Shown: positions 34,497 to 44,090, counted from the stretch's first letter. The stretch is 64,000 bases of DNA from Arthrobacter bambusae (GCF_030812595.1 NZ_JAUSSZ010000013.1:1-64000); one strand, 5' to 3'. Notes: generated by a model from the sequence alone, not told the origin. Numbers and translations: made by a program.

Positions 34497-35963
34497 GTGT
34501 CATCTAGCACCACCGTTGGATCTGTCGAGCGCCCGCTGCGCGTCGCCGTCGTCGGGTCCGGCCCGGCCGGCGTCTACGCCGCGGATATCCTGACCAAGAG
34601 CGAGGCCGTCAAGAGCGGCGAACTGACGGTCAGCATCGACCTCTTCGACCGCTACCCGGCCCCCTACGGCCTGATCCGCTACGGCGTTGCCCCTGACCAC
34701 CCCCGCATCAAGGGCATCGTGAACGCCCTGCACAAGGTCCTGGACCGCGGTGACATCCGTTTCTTCGGCAACGTCGACTACGGCACGGACATCTCCATCG
34801 AGGACCTGCGCACCCACTACGATGCCGTCATCTTCGCCACCGGAGCCGTCAAGGACGCCGATCTGAACATCCCGGGCATCGAGCTGGAGGGCTCCTTCGG
34901 CGGAGCCGACTTCGTCTCCTGGTACGACGGACACCCGGACGTGCCCCGCGAGTGGCCGCTCGAAGCGACCTCCGTGGCCGTGCTCGGCAACGGCAACGTG
35001 GCGTTGGATGTAGCCCGTGTCCTGTCCAAGCACGCGGACGACCTCCTCGTCACCGAAATTCCGGACAACGTCTACGCCGGCCTCAAGGCCTCTCCGGTCA
35101 CGGACGTTCACGTCTTCGGCCGCCGCGGTCCGGCACAGGTGAAGTTCACCCCGCTGGAACTCCGCGAGTTGTCCCATTCCAAGGACGTGGACATCATCCT
35201 CTACGCGGAGGACTTCGAGTTTGACGAAGAGTCGGACCGCCAGATCCAGACCAACAACCAGACCAAGACCATGGTGGGCACCCTCACCAACTGGATCGCA
35301 GAGCAGCCCGAGGACCTGTCTGAGCTCAAGGCCTCACGCCGGCTGCACCTGCACTTCCTGCACAGCCCGGTGGAGATCGTGGATTCCGCGGAGACCCCGG
35401 GCAAGGTTGCCGCGATCAAGTTCGAGCGCACAGAGCTGGACGGAACCGGCAACGTGCGCGGTACCGGCGAGATCGTCGATTACCCGGTCCAGGCCGTGTA
35501 CCGGGCCATCGGCTACTTCGGTTCTGCCCTCCCGGACATCGAGTTCGACCACCGGCGCGGGGTCGTTCCGAACGACGGCGGCCGTGTGCTGGACGCTTCA
35601 GGCCAGCACGTTCCTGGGCTGTACGCCACGGGCTGGATCAAGCGTGGTCCCATCGGACTCATCGGCCACACCAAGGGCGACGCCCTGGAGACGATCACGT
35701 ACCTCTTGGAAGACCGCGAAAACCTCCCGTTCGCCGCAGTTCCCGAGACGGACGCCGTCGTCGAGCTCCTCGACGCCCGCGGCGTGAAGTTCACCAGCTG
35801 GGAAGGCTGGCTGGCGCTTGACGCCCACGAGCGTGCCCTGGGTGCCGCCGCGTCCGACGCCGGCACCTCGCACGGCGTCGAGGTCCAGCGCGAACGCATC
35901 AAGGTTGTGCCGCGTGAGGACATGGTGGACATTTCCCGCGACGGTGTAGCCGCCCAGGTCTAG
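34497..35963 (+). CDS. fprA: Ferredoxin/adrenodoxin-type NADP+ reductase, copy 1
   Basis: This 488-residue FAD flavoprotein of the FprA family moves electrons between NADPH and ferredoxin. The FAD fold is RVAVVGSGPAGVYAADILTK (about residues 14-33), the conserved YPAPYGLIRYGVAPDHPRIKGI follows, and the NADPH fold is VAVLGNGNVALDVARVL near residue 160. The end segment YATGWIKRGPIGLIGHTKGDA is typical. GTG start with AAGGA upstream. Directly behind siroheme synthase, it may feed ferredoxin-dependent sulfite reductase. A close paralogue lies at 45439. Confidence 0.93.
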   Translation: MSSSTTVGSVERPLRVAVVGSGPAGVYAADILTKSEAVKSGELTVSIDLFDRYPAPYGLIRYGVAPDHPRIKGIVNALHKVLDRGDIRFFGNVDYGTDISIEDLRTHYDAVIFATGAVKDADLNIPGIELEGSFGGADFVSWYDGHPDVPREWPLEATSVAVLGNGNVALDVARVLSKHADDLLVTEIPDNVYAGLKASPVTDVHVFGRRGPAQVKFTPLELRELSHSKDVDIILYAEDFEFDEESDRQIQTNNQTKTMVGTLTNWIAEQPEDLSELKASRRLHLHFLHSPVEIVDSAETPGKVAAIKFERTELDGTGNVRGTGEIVDYPVQAVYRAIGYFGSALPDIEFDHRRGVVPNDGGRVLDASGQHVPGLYATGWIKRGPIGLIGHTKGDALETITYLLEDRENLPFAAVPETDAVVELLDARGVKFTSWEGWLALDAHERALGAAASDAGTSHGVEVQRERIKVVPREDMVDISRDGVAAQV

Positions 35964-35977
35964 GATTTCCAACGCGA

Positions 35978-36024
35978 GGTCACTTACGGCCCATCCGAAG
36001 CATCGGAATGGGCCGTAAGTGACC
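35978..36024. terminator. 17-bp inverted repeat after fprA
   Basis: GGTCACTTACGGCCCAT (35978-35994) pairs perfectly with 36008-36024 around a 13-nt loop. It shares GGTCACTT with the 32-bp repeat family. No T-tract. Confidence 0.6.
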
Positions 36025-36058
36025 CCGCGATGCGTGTTGTCGGGGTTAGACTCGCGAT

Positions 36059-37471
36059 ATGGACGTCGTGGTCATCGAAACGACCCAATTGGGGGACCGC
36101 AGCTACCTCGTTCATGACGGCAAGGTAGCGCTCGTGATCGACCCCCAGCGCGATACCGACCGCGTCGAAACAGCAGCTCGAAACGCCGGTGTGACCATCA
36201 CGCATGTCGCCGAGACGCACCTCCACAACGACTACCTCACCGGTGGACTCATCCTTGCCCGGGAGCACAATGCCCGCTACCTGGTGAACGCCGCGGACAA
36301 GGTTGCGTTTGAGCGTGAGCCCGTTGTTCCGGGTCAGACGTTCAAGGTAGGCAGACTGTCCGTCAAGCCGGTGGCCACTCCTGGCCATACGCACACGCAC
36401 CTGGCCTATGTAGTTTCGGACCCCGACGCCGGGAGCGCCGCCGACGCCGGGACCGACGCCGGGACCGGAGTGCGGCAAGCCGTGTTCTCCGGCGGCAGCC
36501 TCCTTTACGGCTCGGTGGGCCGGACGGATCTGATTGGACCAGGGGACACCGCCGGACTGGCGCACGACCAGTACGCCTCGGTTCGGCGGCTCGTTGCTGA
36601 GGCCGCGCCGGACGCGATCCTGTATCCCACCCATGGCTTCGGTTCGTTTTGTTCCATCGGTCCCGCGAGCAAGGTCTCCGTTTCGACGCTCGGTCAGCAG
36701 GGCGCCACCAACCATGCGCTCACTGACCCTGACGAAGACCACTTTGTGCGGCACCTGTTGGCGAGCATCACGGCCTACCCGAGCTACTACGCGCACATGA
36801 GCCCGCTCAACGCCCGGGGCCCGGAACCCGCACTGCTCGACGTGCCGGAATCGGTGGAATCCGCGGAGCTGGAGCGCAGGCTCGCTGCCGGGGAATGGGT
36901 GGTGGACCTGCGTAACAGGGTCGCATTCGCCGCGAGCCATCTCCGCGGCAGTGTGGCCTTTGAATACGGGACAGGATCGAGCTTCACGAGCTACCTCGGT
37001 TGGGTCCTGCCATGGAACCAGCCGCTGACATTGCTGGGCGCCCACGACGACGTCGAAAAGGCCATCCGCGACCTGGCAAGGATCGGATTCGACTCCCCGG
37101 ATGCTGCCGTGGGCCAGGATCCCGGGGCTCTGGCACCAAGCACGTCTTTGGTGCAGTATCCGGTCACCGACTGGGCGGGGCTGGTGCGGGACCGGGCCCC
37201 GGGCGAAACCGTGCTGGACGTGCGCCGTACGGAGGAATTTGCCGCGTCCCATGTATCCAGGGCAATGAATGTTCCGTTGCACGAGCTTTTGCGCCGGATG
37301 GACGAGTTGCCGAATGCGAGGATCTGGGTTCATTGCGCTTCCGGCTATCGGGCCAGCGTCGCCGCAAGCCTGCTGCACCGTGTGGGCCGCGATGTCGTGC
37401 TCATAGACGCCCCGTTCCGGGAGGCAGCCGACGCCGGTGTCGAGCTAAGAGGCGCCGCCGCCCCGAAGTAG
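36059..37471 (+). CDS. MBL-fold hydrolase fused to rhodanese domains (persulfide dioxygenase-like)
   Basis: This 470-residue protein starts with a metallo-beta-lactamase fold whose metal motif is ETHLHNDYLTGG (residues 53-64, the HxHxDY variant), with ATPGHTHTHLAYV and LYPTHGFGSFC as further ligand regions. A degenerate rhodanese follows near residues 280-345, and a complete one at the end with active-site cysteine in HCASGYR (about residue 428). Such fusions oxidise or transfer sulfane sulfur, which fits the neighbouring sulfur genes. TAGACT lies 6 nt before the ATG, so a leaderless start is likely. A DAGSAADAGTDAGTG stretch at about residues 122-137 is a low-complexity insert. Confidence 0.85.
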   Translation: MDVVVIETTQLGDRSYLVHDGKVALVIDPQRDTDRVETAARNAGVTITHVAETHLHNDYLTGGLILAREHNARYLVNAADKVAFEREPVVPGQTFKVGRLSVKPVATPGHTHTHLAYVVSDPDAGSAADAGTDAGTGVRQAVFSGGSLLYGSVGRTDLIGPGDTAGLAHDQYASVRRLVAEAAPDAILYPTHGFGSFCSIGPASKVSVSTLGQQGATNHALTDPDEDHFVRHLLASITAYPSYYAHMSPLNARGPEPALLDVPESVESAELERRLAAGEWVVDLRNRVAFAASHLRGSVAFEYGTGSSFTSYLGWVLPWNQPLTLLGAHDDVEKAIRDLARIGFDSPDAAVGQDPGALAPSTSLVQYPVTDWAGLVRDRAPGETVLDVRRTEEFAASHVSRAMNVPLHELLRRMDELPNARIWVHCASGYRASVAASLLHRVGRDVVLIDAPFREAADAGVELRGAAAPK

Positions 37472-37479
37472 CCACCCCG

Positions 37480-37607
37480 GACGCCCGGCCACGTCTGGCC
37501 GGCTTTTTCCCGACGCCCGGCCACGTCCGGCCGGCTTTTTCCCGACGCCCGGTCACGTCATCTGCGCGAGGGATCGGTGTAAAGAGGGCTTTAGGTGACC
37601 GGGCGTC
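37480..37607. repeat. Three GACGCCCGG(C/T)CAC elements phased at 32 bp, plus one inverted copy
   Basis: Cores lie at 37480-37492, 37512-37524 and 37544-37556, exactly 32 bp apart, with nearly identical spacers (CCGGCTTTTTCCC). An inverted core GTGACCGGGCGTC is at 37595-37607. The array lies between convergent genes. Confidence 0.85.
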
Positions 37608-38286
37608 AGCAATTGATCCATTCCGCTGCGAAGTCCAGGTTGCGGTACACGCTCGCGACGGCGGCCGCCTCGTCGCGTGCCTCGATGGCGTCGGCGAGCT
37701 CGTCGTGGCCTTCGTGCGGGATACCGTTGAAGCCGGACTTGCGTTGTTGGCGCAGGAGATCGTCGTGGAAGACCCCGCCGAAGGAGACATACAACTGGTG
37801 GAGCAACGGGTTGCCCGAAGCCAAGGCCACCCGTTCGTGGAAATCCCAATCGGCGCGCGCCCAGGCGGGGTAGTCGGCCGCGAGCCACGCTTCGTGGCGC
37901 AGCTGGAGAAGCGCCCGCATGGCGGCGATGTCTTCGGCCGTGGCATGCTTCGTGGCTAGTCGGGCGGCTTGGGTGTCGAGCCCCATCCGGACCTCGACTA
38001 TGTGCTCCTGCGTGTGTTCCTTGTAAATCCTTTGGGCTGCGCCGGAGATCTCGCTGGTGGCCCGGACGTAGGTCCCATCACCGCGGCGGACCTCCAACAT
38101 GCCACTGTGGGCCAACCCTTTGATGGCTTCGCGAAGTGTCCCGCGCGAGACCCCGAGCGAGGCCATGAGTTCCGGCTCAGCGGGAATCTTTTCCTGCAGT
38201 CGCCACTCTCCGGACTGGATCATCCCGAGCAGTTGTTTGGTGACTTCCTCGGCCAAGGCTGGCCGGTGCGAAGGTATCAGGCTCAT
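37606..38286 (-). CDS. GntR-family (FadR/FCD subfamily) regulator
   Basis: This 226-residue regulator has an N-terminal winged helix (IPAEPELMASLGVSRGTLREAIKGLAHSGMLEVRRGDGTYVRA, residues 35-77) and an all-helical FCD sensor domain with conserved D, H and E residues (VEVRMGLDTQAARLA, DWDFHERVALASGNPLLHQLY). It overlaps the MFS gene stop by 4 nt, so both are made from one transcript and it probably regulates that transporter. Confidence 0.9.
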   Translation of the reverse strand: MSLIPSHRPALAEEVTKQLLGMIQSGEWRLQEKIPAEPELMASLGVSRGTLREAIKGLAHSGMLEVRRGDGTYVRATSEISGAAQRIYKEHTQEHIVEVRMGLDTQAARLATKHATAEDIAAMRALLQLRHEAWLAADYPAWARADWDFHERVALASGNPLLHQLYVSFGGVFHDDLLRQQRKSGFNGIPHEGHDELADAIEARDEAAAVASVYRNLDFAAEWINC

Positions 38287-39548
38287 GCCACGGGCCTTGG
38301 TCCGGCCTTGATCGGCGTACGTTTGCTGGTCAGCAAGTGGCAGGTCACCATGAGAGCCAAGGCCGCCACGGCAAGGAGCGCCAAAGGAAGGGTCCAGGCG
38401 CCGGTGGCACTATGGAGCAGGCCCATGCCGAACGGTCCCAACGCCGCAATCAAATACCCCACGGACTGGGCGACCGTGGACATGGCGGTGGTCTCCGCCG
38501 TCGTACGCCCGCTCCGGCTGATGATCACCAGGACCAGCGGGAAGATGCCCAGGCCGAAGCCGAACATCACGGCCGGAACTGCCGCGAAAGACGTCGGGAG
38601 CAACAGCATTGCCGGGACCGCCAGGAGGGTGGTCCCGCTACCCAGGTACAAGGCGGGACGCATCATGCCGGGCCGCGAGCCGATGGCCAGGAGGATCATG
38701 CCGGCGGCCACCGAAACCAGCTGCATGAGCCCGAACTGGAGGCCGCTCGCTGAGGCGCTGAGCCCTTGGCTTGTCAGAATGTAGGCAAACCAACTCATCA
38801 CGGCATACGCAAGGAGGGCCTGCAGCGTGAAGATGGAAGTGATGAGGAAACCCAGCCGCGTACGCAGGAGCGGCCACATCGAGACATGCTCCTGGCTGGC
38901 CCTGCGTGAGGTGCGATGAGCGTGGAGGACCATCGGGAGAAAGCCAAGAAGCGCGGCGACGCCAAGGAGGCCCCACGCGGCCAGGCCCATCGACGGCGAG
39001 CCCAGCTGCTGGGCCAAGGGCACGCTGACTGCCGCGGCGAAGGTGGCACCGCCTGACATCGTGAAGGTGTAGAGGCCGGTCATCATGGAGGTCTTGCTCG
39101 CATAGTGCTCGCGGATGTACGAGGGCATAGCCACGTTGCATACCGCCAGGCCGGACATCGCCAACACTGTGCCGGCGAGGAGGGCGCTGGTCGCGGGGAC
39201 GCTGCGGACCAGGAGCCCTGCGGCCAACATTGCCAGCGCTACGAAGATCGACTTCTCAACGCCGATCCGGCGCGACAGCCACGAGGTGCCCAATCCTGCG
39301 ACGGCGAAGCACAGCAAGGGGATGGACGGAAGAATCGACGCGACAAGCGCTCCGTAGCCGAGGAAAGCCTGCAAATCGTGGAACAGTGCCGCCGCGCTGG
39401 TGATGCCGGCACGCAGGTTCAAGCCGATCAGGATGACGGCGACGATCCCGACGACGGCGACCACCCGGGATTTCGGCGCGGCGGGTCCGCCAGCGGCTGG
39501 CACCGTCGTTGCTTGCATCGGTCGGGGAGTCGGGGGAGTCGAGGCCAT
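38283..39548 (-). CDS. MFS transporter of the CynX/NimT type
   Basis: This 421-residue permease has twelve hydrophobic segments. The family features are VVAVVGIVAVILIGLNLRAGITSAAALFHDL at the N-terminus and LSRRIGVEKSIFVALAMLAAGLLVRSVP. CynX/NimT relatives export or import small anions or nitroimidazoles; the substrate here is unknown. The start is probably leaderless: TAACCT lies 6 nt before the ATG on the minus strand. It is followed by the overlapping gntR-type gene. Confidence 0.85.
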   Translation of the reverse strand: MASTPPTPRPMQATTVPAAGGPAAPKSRVVAVVGIVAVILIGLNLRAGITSAAALFHDLQAFLGYGALVASILPSIPLLCFAVAGLGTSWLSRRIGVEKSIFVALAMLAAGLLVRSVPATSALLAGTVLAMSGLAVCNVAMPSYIREHYASKTSMMTGLYTFTMSGGATFAAAVSVPLAQQLGSPSMGLAAWGLLGVAALLGFLPMVLHAHRTSRRASQEHVSMWPLLRTRLGFLITSIFTLQALLAYAVMSWFAYILTSQGLSASASGLQFGLMQLVSVAAGMILLAIGSRPGMMRPALYLGSGTTLLAVPAMLLLPTSFAAVPAVMFGFGLGIFPLVLVIISRSGRTTAETTAMSTVAQSVGYLIAALGPFGMGLLHSATGAWTLPLALLAVAALALMVTCHLLTSKRTPIKAGPRPVA

Positions 39549-39649
39549 ACTTAAAGGTTAGACGTTTGATGTTTGGTGGGGGAAGTTTTGTGGCCAACGT
39601 CTCCGGGCACGGCATGCGCGCGGCGCGGGGCTGGCGTCGGGGGGAACGT

Positions 39650-41092
39650 TTAGCGCGGGTTGCGCGCTCCCAGCCGTTGCACGGCCAGGGCGAGCCACAG
39701 CTGCACCCGGTCCGGCGTCTGGGCGGGGTCGTAGCCGGTGAGGTCCGTGATTTGTGCCAAACGGTAACGCACCGTGTTTCGGTGCAGGGTCAGGGCTTCG
39801 GCGACGGCGGCCACCGAACCATTGTGGTTGAGGTAGCTTTCCAGGGTGGAAACGAGCTCCGAGCCATGCTCGGCGTCGAACTTGCGCAGGGGAGTGAGCG
39901 CCTCGCTGGCCATATCGGCCAACGGCACATCCTCGCTCGCCAGCAACAGCGAGGTCAGGCTGAGCCGCTCGGGTTCGTTGACCGGCAGGCCGTGCGCCAC
40001 GGCGTCGCGCGCTTCGAAGTAACTCCAGCGCACGCCGTTGGGCTTGGTGTAGGCGCCGCCAATCCCGATCACCGCGTGGATCCCCGCCTCCAAGAGGTGA
40101 TCACTGAGATCCTTGGCCAGCGCGCTCGCGGAACTGCCGTCGTCGGGCACTACCGTCACCAGATCCTTCCCGACGACGGCGGTCACCCCGCCGTCGAGCG
40201 ATTGCGGAAGCGAGGTGGTGCCGAGCTGTTTGTGGTGGGCGGCGGAGACCACCAGCAGCACCACGTTTTTGCGGGTGCTGTTGATCCCGACGCCGGCCAG
40301 GCGGCGGGCGCCCTCCATCGCGTCCAGCGTTCCGTGGATGACATCGTCCAGCACCTGGCCCGCCAAGGCCCGCTGGCTCTGGCGCTGCTTGACCATGTTG
40401 TTGAGTTCCACGCTGATCAGGTTCTGGGCATAGCCGACAATCCCGGTGTCGCCGAAGGGCTGCTTGATCCAGAGGGTGCAGGCATCGCGGCGGCCTGTCG
40501 GGATGGGGAAGGACGCCCAATCCTCCGCCGTGGGCGCGGGCTTCCCGTCCACGCTGTTGTAAAGCTGGGCGCTGAACTGGGTGAGTGCGATGTCGGTGCG
40601 GAGCATGCTGCCCAATTGCTTGAGTAGTTCGCCGAGGCCGCCGCCGGTCAGCAGGGCGCGGGCCAGGATCTGGTGGCCGGCGATGAGGCGTTCCAGTTTG
40701 GAGTAGTGGTCAGCGGATTGGGAATCGGCGACGAGTTTGCCAATGGCGATGAAGGGGGTCTCATACGGTACTTCCACGAGGGGGAGGCCCCATCGGTTCG
40801 CCTCCGCGATAAGGGCAGGCGGCATGGCCTCGTGGGTCAACCCGGTGCCGAAGCCGATGCCGACGGCTCCCGCGCGCTGGACCTGGCGCACGAAGCGACG
40901 CTGTTCCGCCGCCCCGTTGAGCCTGAGGCCCGTGGTGAGGATCAGCTCCCCGCCATTGAGGAAGCGTTGGGGATCCTCCTGTTCGGTCACGGCCACCCAG
41001 CGGATATCTTCGTTCCACGTGGTTTCCGCGAGGCCGGCTTTACGGAGCCGGAGGGAGGGAACGGCGACGAGCGCGGCGAGTGACATTGCCAT
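39650..41092 (-). CDS. PucR-family transcriptional regulator
   Basis: This 480-residue regulator has an N-terminal PucR domain (LRLRKAGLAETTWNEDIRWVAVTEQEDPQRFLNGGELILTTGLRL, residues 15-60), a central GGDEF-like region, and a C-terminal PucR helix-turn-helix (LVSTLESYLNHNGSVAAVAEALTLHRNTVRYRLAQITDLTGYD). It is divergent from the aminobutyraldehyde dehydrogenase gene, so it is the probable activator of the GABA-shunt pair. Starts at 41092 and 41086 are both possible. Confidence 0.9.
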   Translation of the reverse strand: MAMSLAALVAVPSLRLRKAGLAETTWNEDIRWVAVTEQEDPQRFLNGGELILTTGLRLNGAAEQRRFVRQVQRAGAVGIGFGTGLTHEAMPPALIAEANRWGLPLVEVPYETPFIAIGKLVADSQSADHYSKLERLIAGHQILARALLTGGGLGELLKQLGSMLRTDIALTQFSAQLYNSVDGKPAPTAEDWASFPIPTGRRDACTLWIKQPFGDTGIVGYAQNLISVELNNMVKQRQSQRALAGQVLDDVIHGTLDAMEGARRLAGVGINSTRKNVVLLVVSAAHHKQLGTTSLPQSLDGGVTAVVGKDLVTVVPDDGSSASALAKDLSDHLLEAGIHAVIGIGGAYTKPNGVRWSYFEARDAVAHGLPVNEPERLSLTSLLLASEDVPLADMASEALTPLRKFDAEHGSELVSTLESYLNHNGSVAAVAEALTLHRNTVRYRLAQITDLTGYDPAQTPDRVQLWLALAVQRLGARNPR

Positions 41093-41119
41093 GCCAAAAA
41101 GGATATCCCGGCACTGGTC

Positions 41120-41189
41120 ATTCGCACTAAGTCGGAGTGGTCAGGGTGTGCACCTGACTATTCCGCACTACGGGGTGCTGGCATAGGCT
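41120..41189 (+). promoter_or_regulatory. Direct repeats and promoter before the GABA genes
   Basis: ATTCGCACTA (41120-41129) and ATTCCGCACTA (41160-41170) stand about four helical turns apart. The second overlaps a possible -35 (TTCCGC, 41161-41166) placed 17 nt before TAGGCT (41184-41189). They are candidates for PucR-type regulator sites. Confidence 0.35.
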
Positions 41190-41236
41190 CGGAGCAGCTG
41201 AAACCAATGCCTAGACACCGAAAGAGGTTGTACACC

Positions 41237-42667
41237 GTGGTCCAAACCTTGCAGAACTTCATCAACGGCGAGTTCGTCACGCCGGCAGGCACCGAACTGC
41301 TAGACATTGTGAACCCCACCAACGGGGAGATTGTCGCCCACGCGCCTATCTCCACGGAGGCCGACGTCGACGCCGCCATGAACGCGGCGAAGGAAGCTTT
41401 CAAGTCCTGGAAGCACGTCACGCCGGGCCAGCGCCAGCTCATGTTGCTCAAGCTCGCGGATGCCATCGAGGCCAACAGCGACGAGCTCGTTGAGGCGCAG
41501 CACCGCAACACCGGCCAGGTCCGCGCCCTCATCGCGTCCGAGGAAGTCGCCGCCGGTGCCGACCAGCTCCGCTTCTTCGCGGGCGCCGCCCGCATCATGG
41601 AAGGCAAATCCGCCGGCGAGTACTTCGAGGGTCACACCTCGTACGTCCGCCGCGAACCGATCGGCGTCGTGGCCCAGGTCGCGCCGTGGAACTACCCGTT
41701 CCTCATGGCTATCTGGAAGATCGGCCCCGCCCTCGCCGCAGGCAACACCGTTGTCCTCAAGCCCTCCGACACCACTCCGGAATCCACGCTCGTGCTCGCA
41801 CGGCTCGCGGGGGAGATCCTCCCGGCCGGTGTCCTCAACGTGGTCCTCGGCAACGCTGCCACCGGCTCCATTATGGTGGAGCACAAGGTCCCGGGCCTCG
41901 TCTCGATCACCGGTTCCGTCCGTGCCGGGATCGCCGTTGCCTCCGGAGCGGCCAAGGGCCTTAAGCGTGCCCACCTGGAGCTCGGCGGCAAGGCCCCGGC
42001 CATCGTCTTCAAGGACGCCGACATCAAGAAGAGCGCAGCGGCGATCGCCGAATTCGCCTTCTTCAACGCCGGCCAGGACTGCACGGCCATCACCCGCGTG
42101 CTGATCGAAGACGAGATCCACGACGACGTGGTTGCCGCCATGGTGGAGCACACCAAGACGCTGCACACCGGTTCGCAGAACGACGAGGAAAACTACTTCG
42201 GCCCGCTCAACAACGTGAACCACTTCAACGCCGTGAATTCGGTAGTGGAGCACCTGCCGGCCAACTGCAAGATCGAAACCGGCGGCCACCGTGCGGGCGA
42301 CAAAGGCTTCTTCTTCGAGCCCACCATCATCACGGGCGCCAAGCAGACTGACGACGTCGTCCAGAAGGAAACCTTCGGACCCGTCATCACCGTCCAGAAG
42401 TTCACCACCGAGGCCGAGGCACTCGAGATGGCCAACGACGTCGAATACGCCCTGGCCTCCAGCGTCTGGACCACGGACCACGGCACGGCCATGCGCATGA
42501 GCCGCGACCTGGACTTCGGTGCTGTCTGGATCAACACCCACATCCTGCTGACCGCTGAAATGCCGCACGGCGGTTTCAAGCAGTCCGGTTACGGCAAAGA
42601 CCTGTCCATGTACGGCGTCGAGGACTACACGCGCATCAAGCACGTTATGTCTGCACTTGATGCCTGA
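41237..42667 (+). CDS. Gamma-aminobutyraldehyde dehydrogenase
   Basis: This 476-residue NAD(P)-dependent aldehyde dehydrogenase oxidises 4-aminobutanal (from putrescine) to GABA. The catalytic glutamate is in LELGGKAPAIVF and the catalytic cysteine in FFNAGQDCTAITR. The substrate-type segment NTHILLTAEMPHGGFKQSGYGKDLSMYGVEDYTRIKHVM is characteristic of the aminobutyraldehyde group. The start is GTG 41237 (MVQTLQNFINGEF) with AGAGG upstream; the longer frame to 41207 adds nothing family-like. gabT follows in the same direction. Confidence 0.9.
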   Translation: MVQTLQNFINGEFVTPAGTELLDIVNPTNGEIVAHAPISTEADVDAAMNAAKEAFKSWKHVTPGQRQLMLLKLADAIEANSDELVEAQHRNTGQVRALIASEEVAAGADQLRFFAGAARIMEGKSAGEYFEGHTSYVRREPIGVVAQVAPWNYPFLMAIWKIGPALAAGNTVVLKPSDTTPESTLVLARLAGEILPAGVLNVVLGNAATGSIMVEHKVPGLVSITGSVRAGIAVASGAAKGLKRAHLELGGKAPAIVFKDADIKKSAAAIAEFAFFNAGQDCTAITRVLIEDEIHDDVVAAMVEHTKTLHTGSQNDEENYFGPLNNVNHFNAVNSVVEHLPANCKIETGGHRAGDKGFFFEPTIITGAKQTDDVVQKETFGPVITVQKFTTEAEALEMANDVEYALASSVWTTDHGTAMRMSRDLDFGAVWINTHILLTAEMPHGGFKQSGYGKDLSMYGVEDYTRIKHVMSALDA

Positions 42668-42721
42668 GTCCCCACCGGCACCCTACACACGACACGCAAA
42701 AGCAAGAAAGAAAGAACCATC

Positions 42722-44077
42722 ATGACCGCAACAGCACATGAAATCACCTACCGCCTGGACCAGAAGCGCAGCATCAACGGCGCCTTCCCCGGCCCCAAGT
42801 CCCAGGCCCTCAACGAGCGCCGCGCAGCCGTCGTCGCTGCCGGTGTGTCCTCGGGCGTGCCGGTCTACGTTGAGGACGCCGACGGCGGCATCATCCGCGA
42901 CGTGGACGGCAACTCCTTCATCGACCTCGGTTCCGGCATCGCCGTCACCAGCGTGGGTGCCTCGGACCCGGCCGTCGTCGCCGCTGTCCAGGAAGCTGCC
43001 GGGCACTTCACGCACACCTGCTTCATGGTCACCCCGTATGAGGGCTACGTCGCCGTCGCCGAGCAGCTGAACCGCCTCACCCCGGGCGACCACGAGAAGC
43101 GCACCGTGCTCTTCAACTCCGGTGCCGAAGCAGTGGAGAACGCCGTCAAGGTTGCCCGCCTCGCCACCGGTCGTGACGCCGTCGTCGCCTTCGACCACGC
43201 CTACCACGGCCGCACCAACCTGACCATGGCGCTGACAGCCAAGGCCATGCCGTACAAGACCAACTTCGGCCCGTTCGCGCCCGAGGTCTACCGCATGCCG
43301 ATGAGCTACCCGTTCCGCGAGGAGAACCCGGAGATCACGGGTGCCGAGGCCGCCAAGCGCGCCATCACCATGATCGAGAAGCAGATCGGCGGCGAGCAGG
43401 TTGCCGCGATCATCATCGAACCGATCCAGGGCGAGGGCGGCTTCATTGTCCCGGCTGAGGGCTTCCTGCCGGCACTGTCCGCTTGGGCCAAGGAAAAGGG
43501 CATCGTCTTCATTGCCGACGAGGTCCAGTCCGGTTTCTGCCGCACGGGTGAATGGTTCGCCGTCAACCACGAAGGCGTTGTCCCTGACATCATCACCATG
43601 GCCAAGGGCATCGCCGGCGGCCTCCCGCTATCAGCCATCACGGGCCGTGCAGACCTGCTCGACGCCGTTCACCCCGGCGGCTTGGGCGGCACCTACGGTG
43701 GCAACCCGGTTGCGTGCGCAGCCGCGCTTGCTGCGATCGACACGATGGAGCAGCACGACCTCAACGGCCGCGCCCGCCACATTGAGGAAATTGCGCTTGG
43801 CCGCCTGCGCGAACTCGCGGGTGAAGTTTCGGTCATCGGGGACGTCCGCGGCCGCGGCGCCATGCTGGCCATTGAACTGGTCCAGGCCGGCTCCAAGGAA
43901 CCGAACCCGGAACTCACCAAGGCCGTTGCCGCCGCATGCCTCCAGGAAGGCGTCATCATCCTGACCTGCGGCACCTACGGCAACGTCATCCGCCTGCTGC
44001 CCCCGCTGGTCATCAGCGACGAACTGCTCCTGGACGGTCTTGAGGTCCTGGCAGCGGCCATCAAGGCCAACGCGTAG
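42722..44077 (+). CDS. gabT: 4-Aminobutyrate-2-oxoglutarate transaminase
   Basis: This 451-residue class III PLP aminotransferase converts GABA and 2-oxoglutarate to succinate semialdehyde and glutamate. The family pattern is GIVFIADEVQSGFCRTGEWFAVNHEGVVPDIITMAKGIAGGLPLSA with the PLP lysine in MAKG (about residue 295). NSGAEAVENAVKVAR binds the cofactor phosphate. It follows the aldehyde dehydrogenase after 54 nt and is ended by a hairpin at 44112-44152. A succinate-semialdehyde dehydrogenase is not in the window. Confidence 0.93.
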   Translation: MTATAHEITYRLDQKRSINGAFPGPKSQALNERRAAVVAAGVSSGVPVYVEDADGGIIRDVDGNSFIDLGSGIAVTSVGASDPAVVAAVQEAAGHFTHTCFMVTPYEGYVAVAEQLNRLTPGDHEKRTVLFNSGAEAVENAVKVARLATGRDAVVAFDHAYHGRTNLTMALTAKAMPYKTNFGPFAPEVYRMPMSYPFREENPEITGAEAAKRAITMIEKQIGGEQVAAIIIEPIQGEGGFIVPAEGFLPALSAWAKEKGIVFIADEVQSGFCRTGEWFAVNHEGVVPDIITMAKGIAGGLPLSAITGRADLLDAVHPGGLGGTYGGNPVACAAALAAIDTMEQHDLNGRARHIEEIALGRLRELAGEVSVIGDVRGRGAMLAIELVQAGSKEPNPELTKAVAAACLQEGVIILTCGTYGNVIRLLPPLVISDELLLDGLEVLAAAIKANA

Positions 44078-44090
44078 CCCCACTCCCAGC

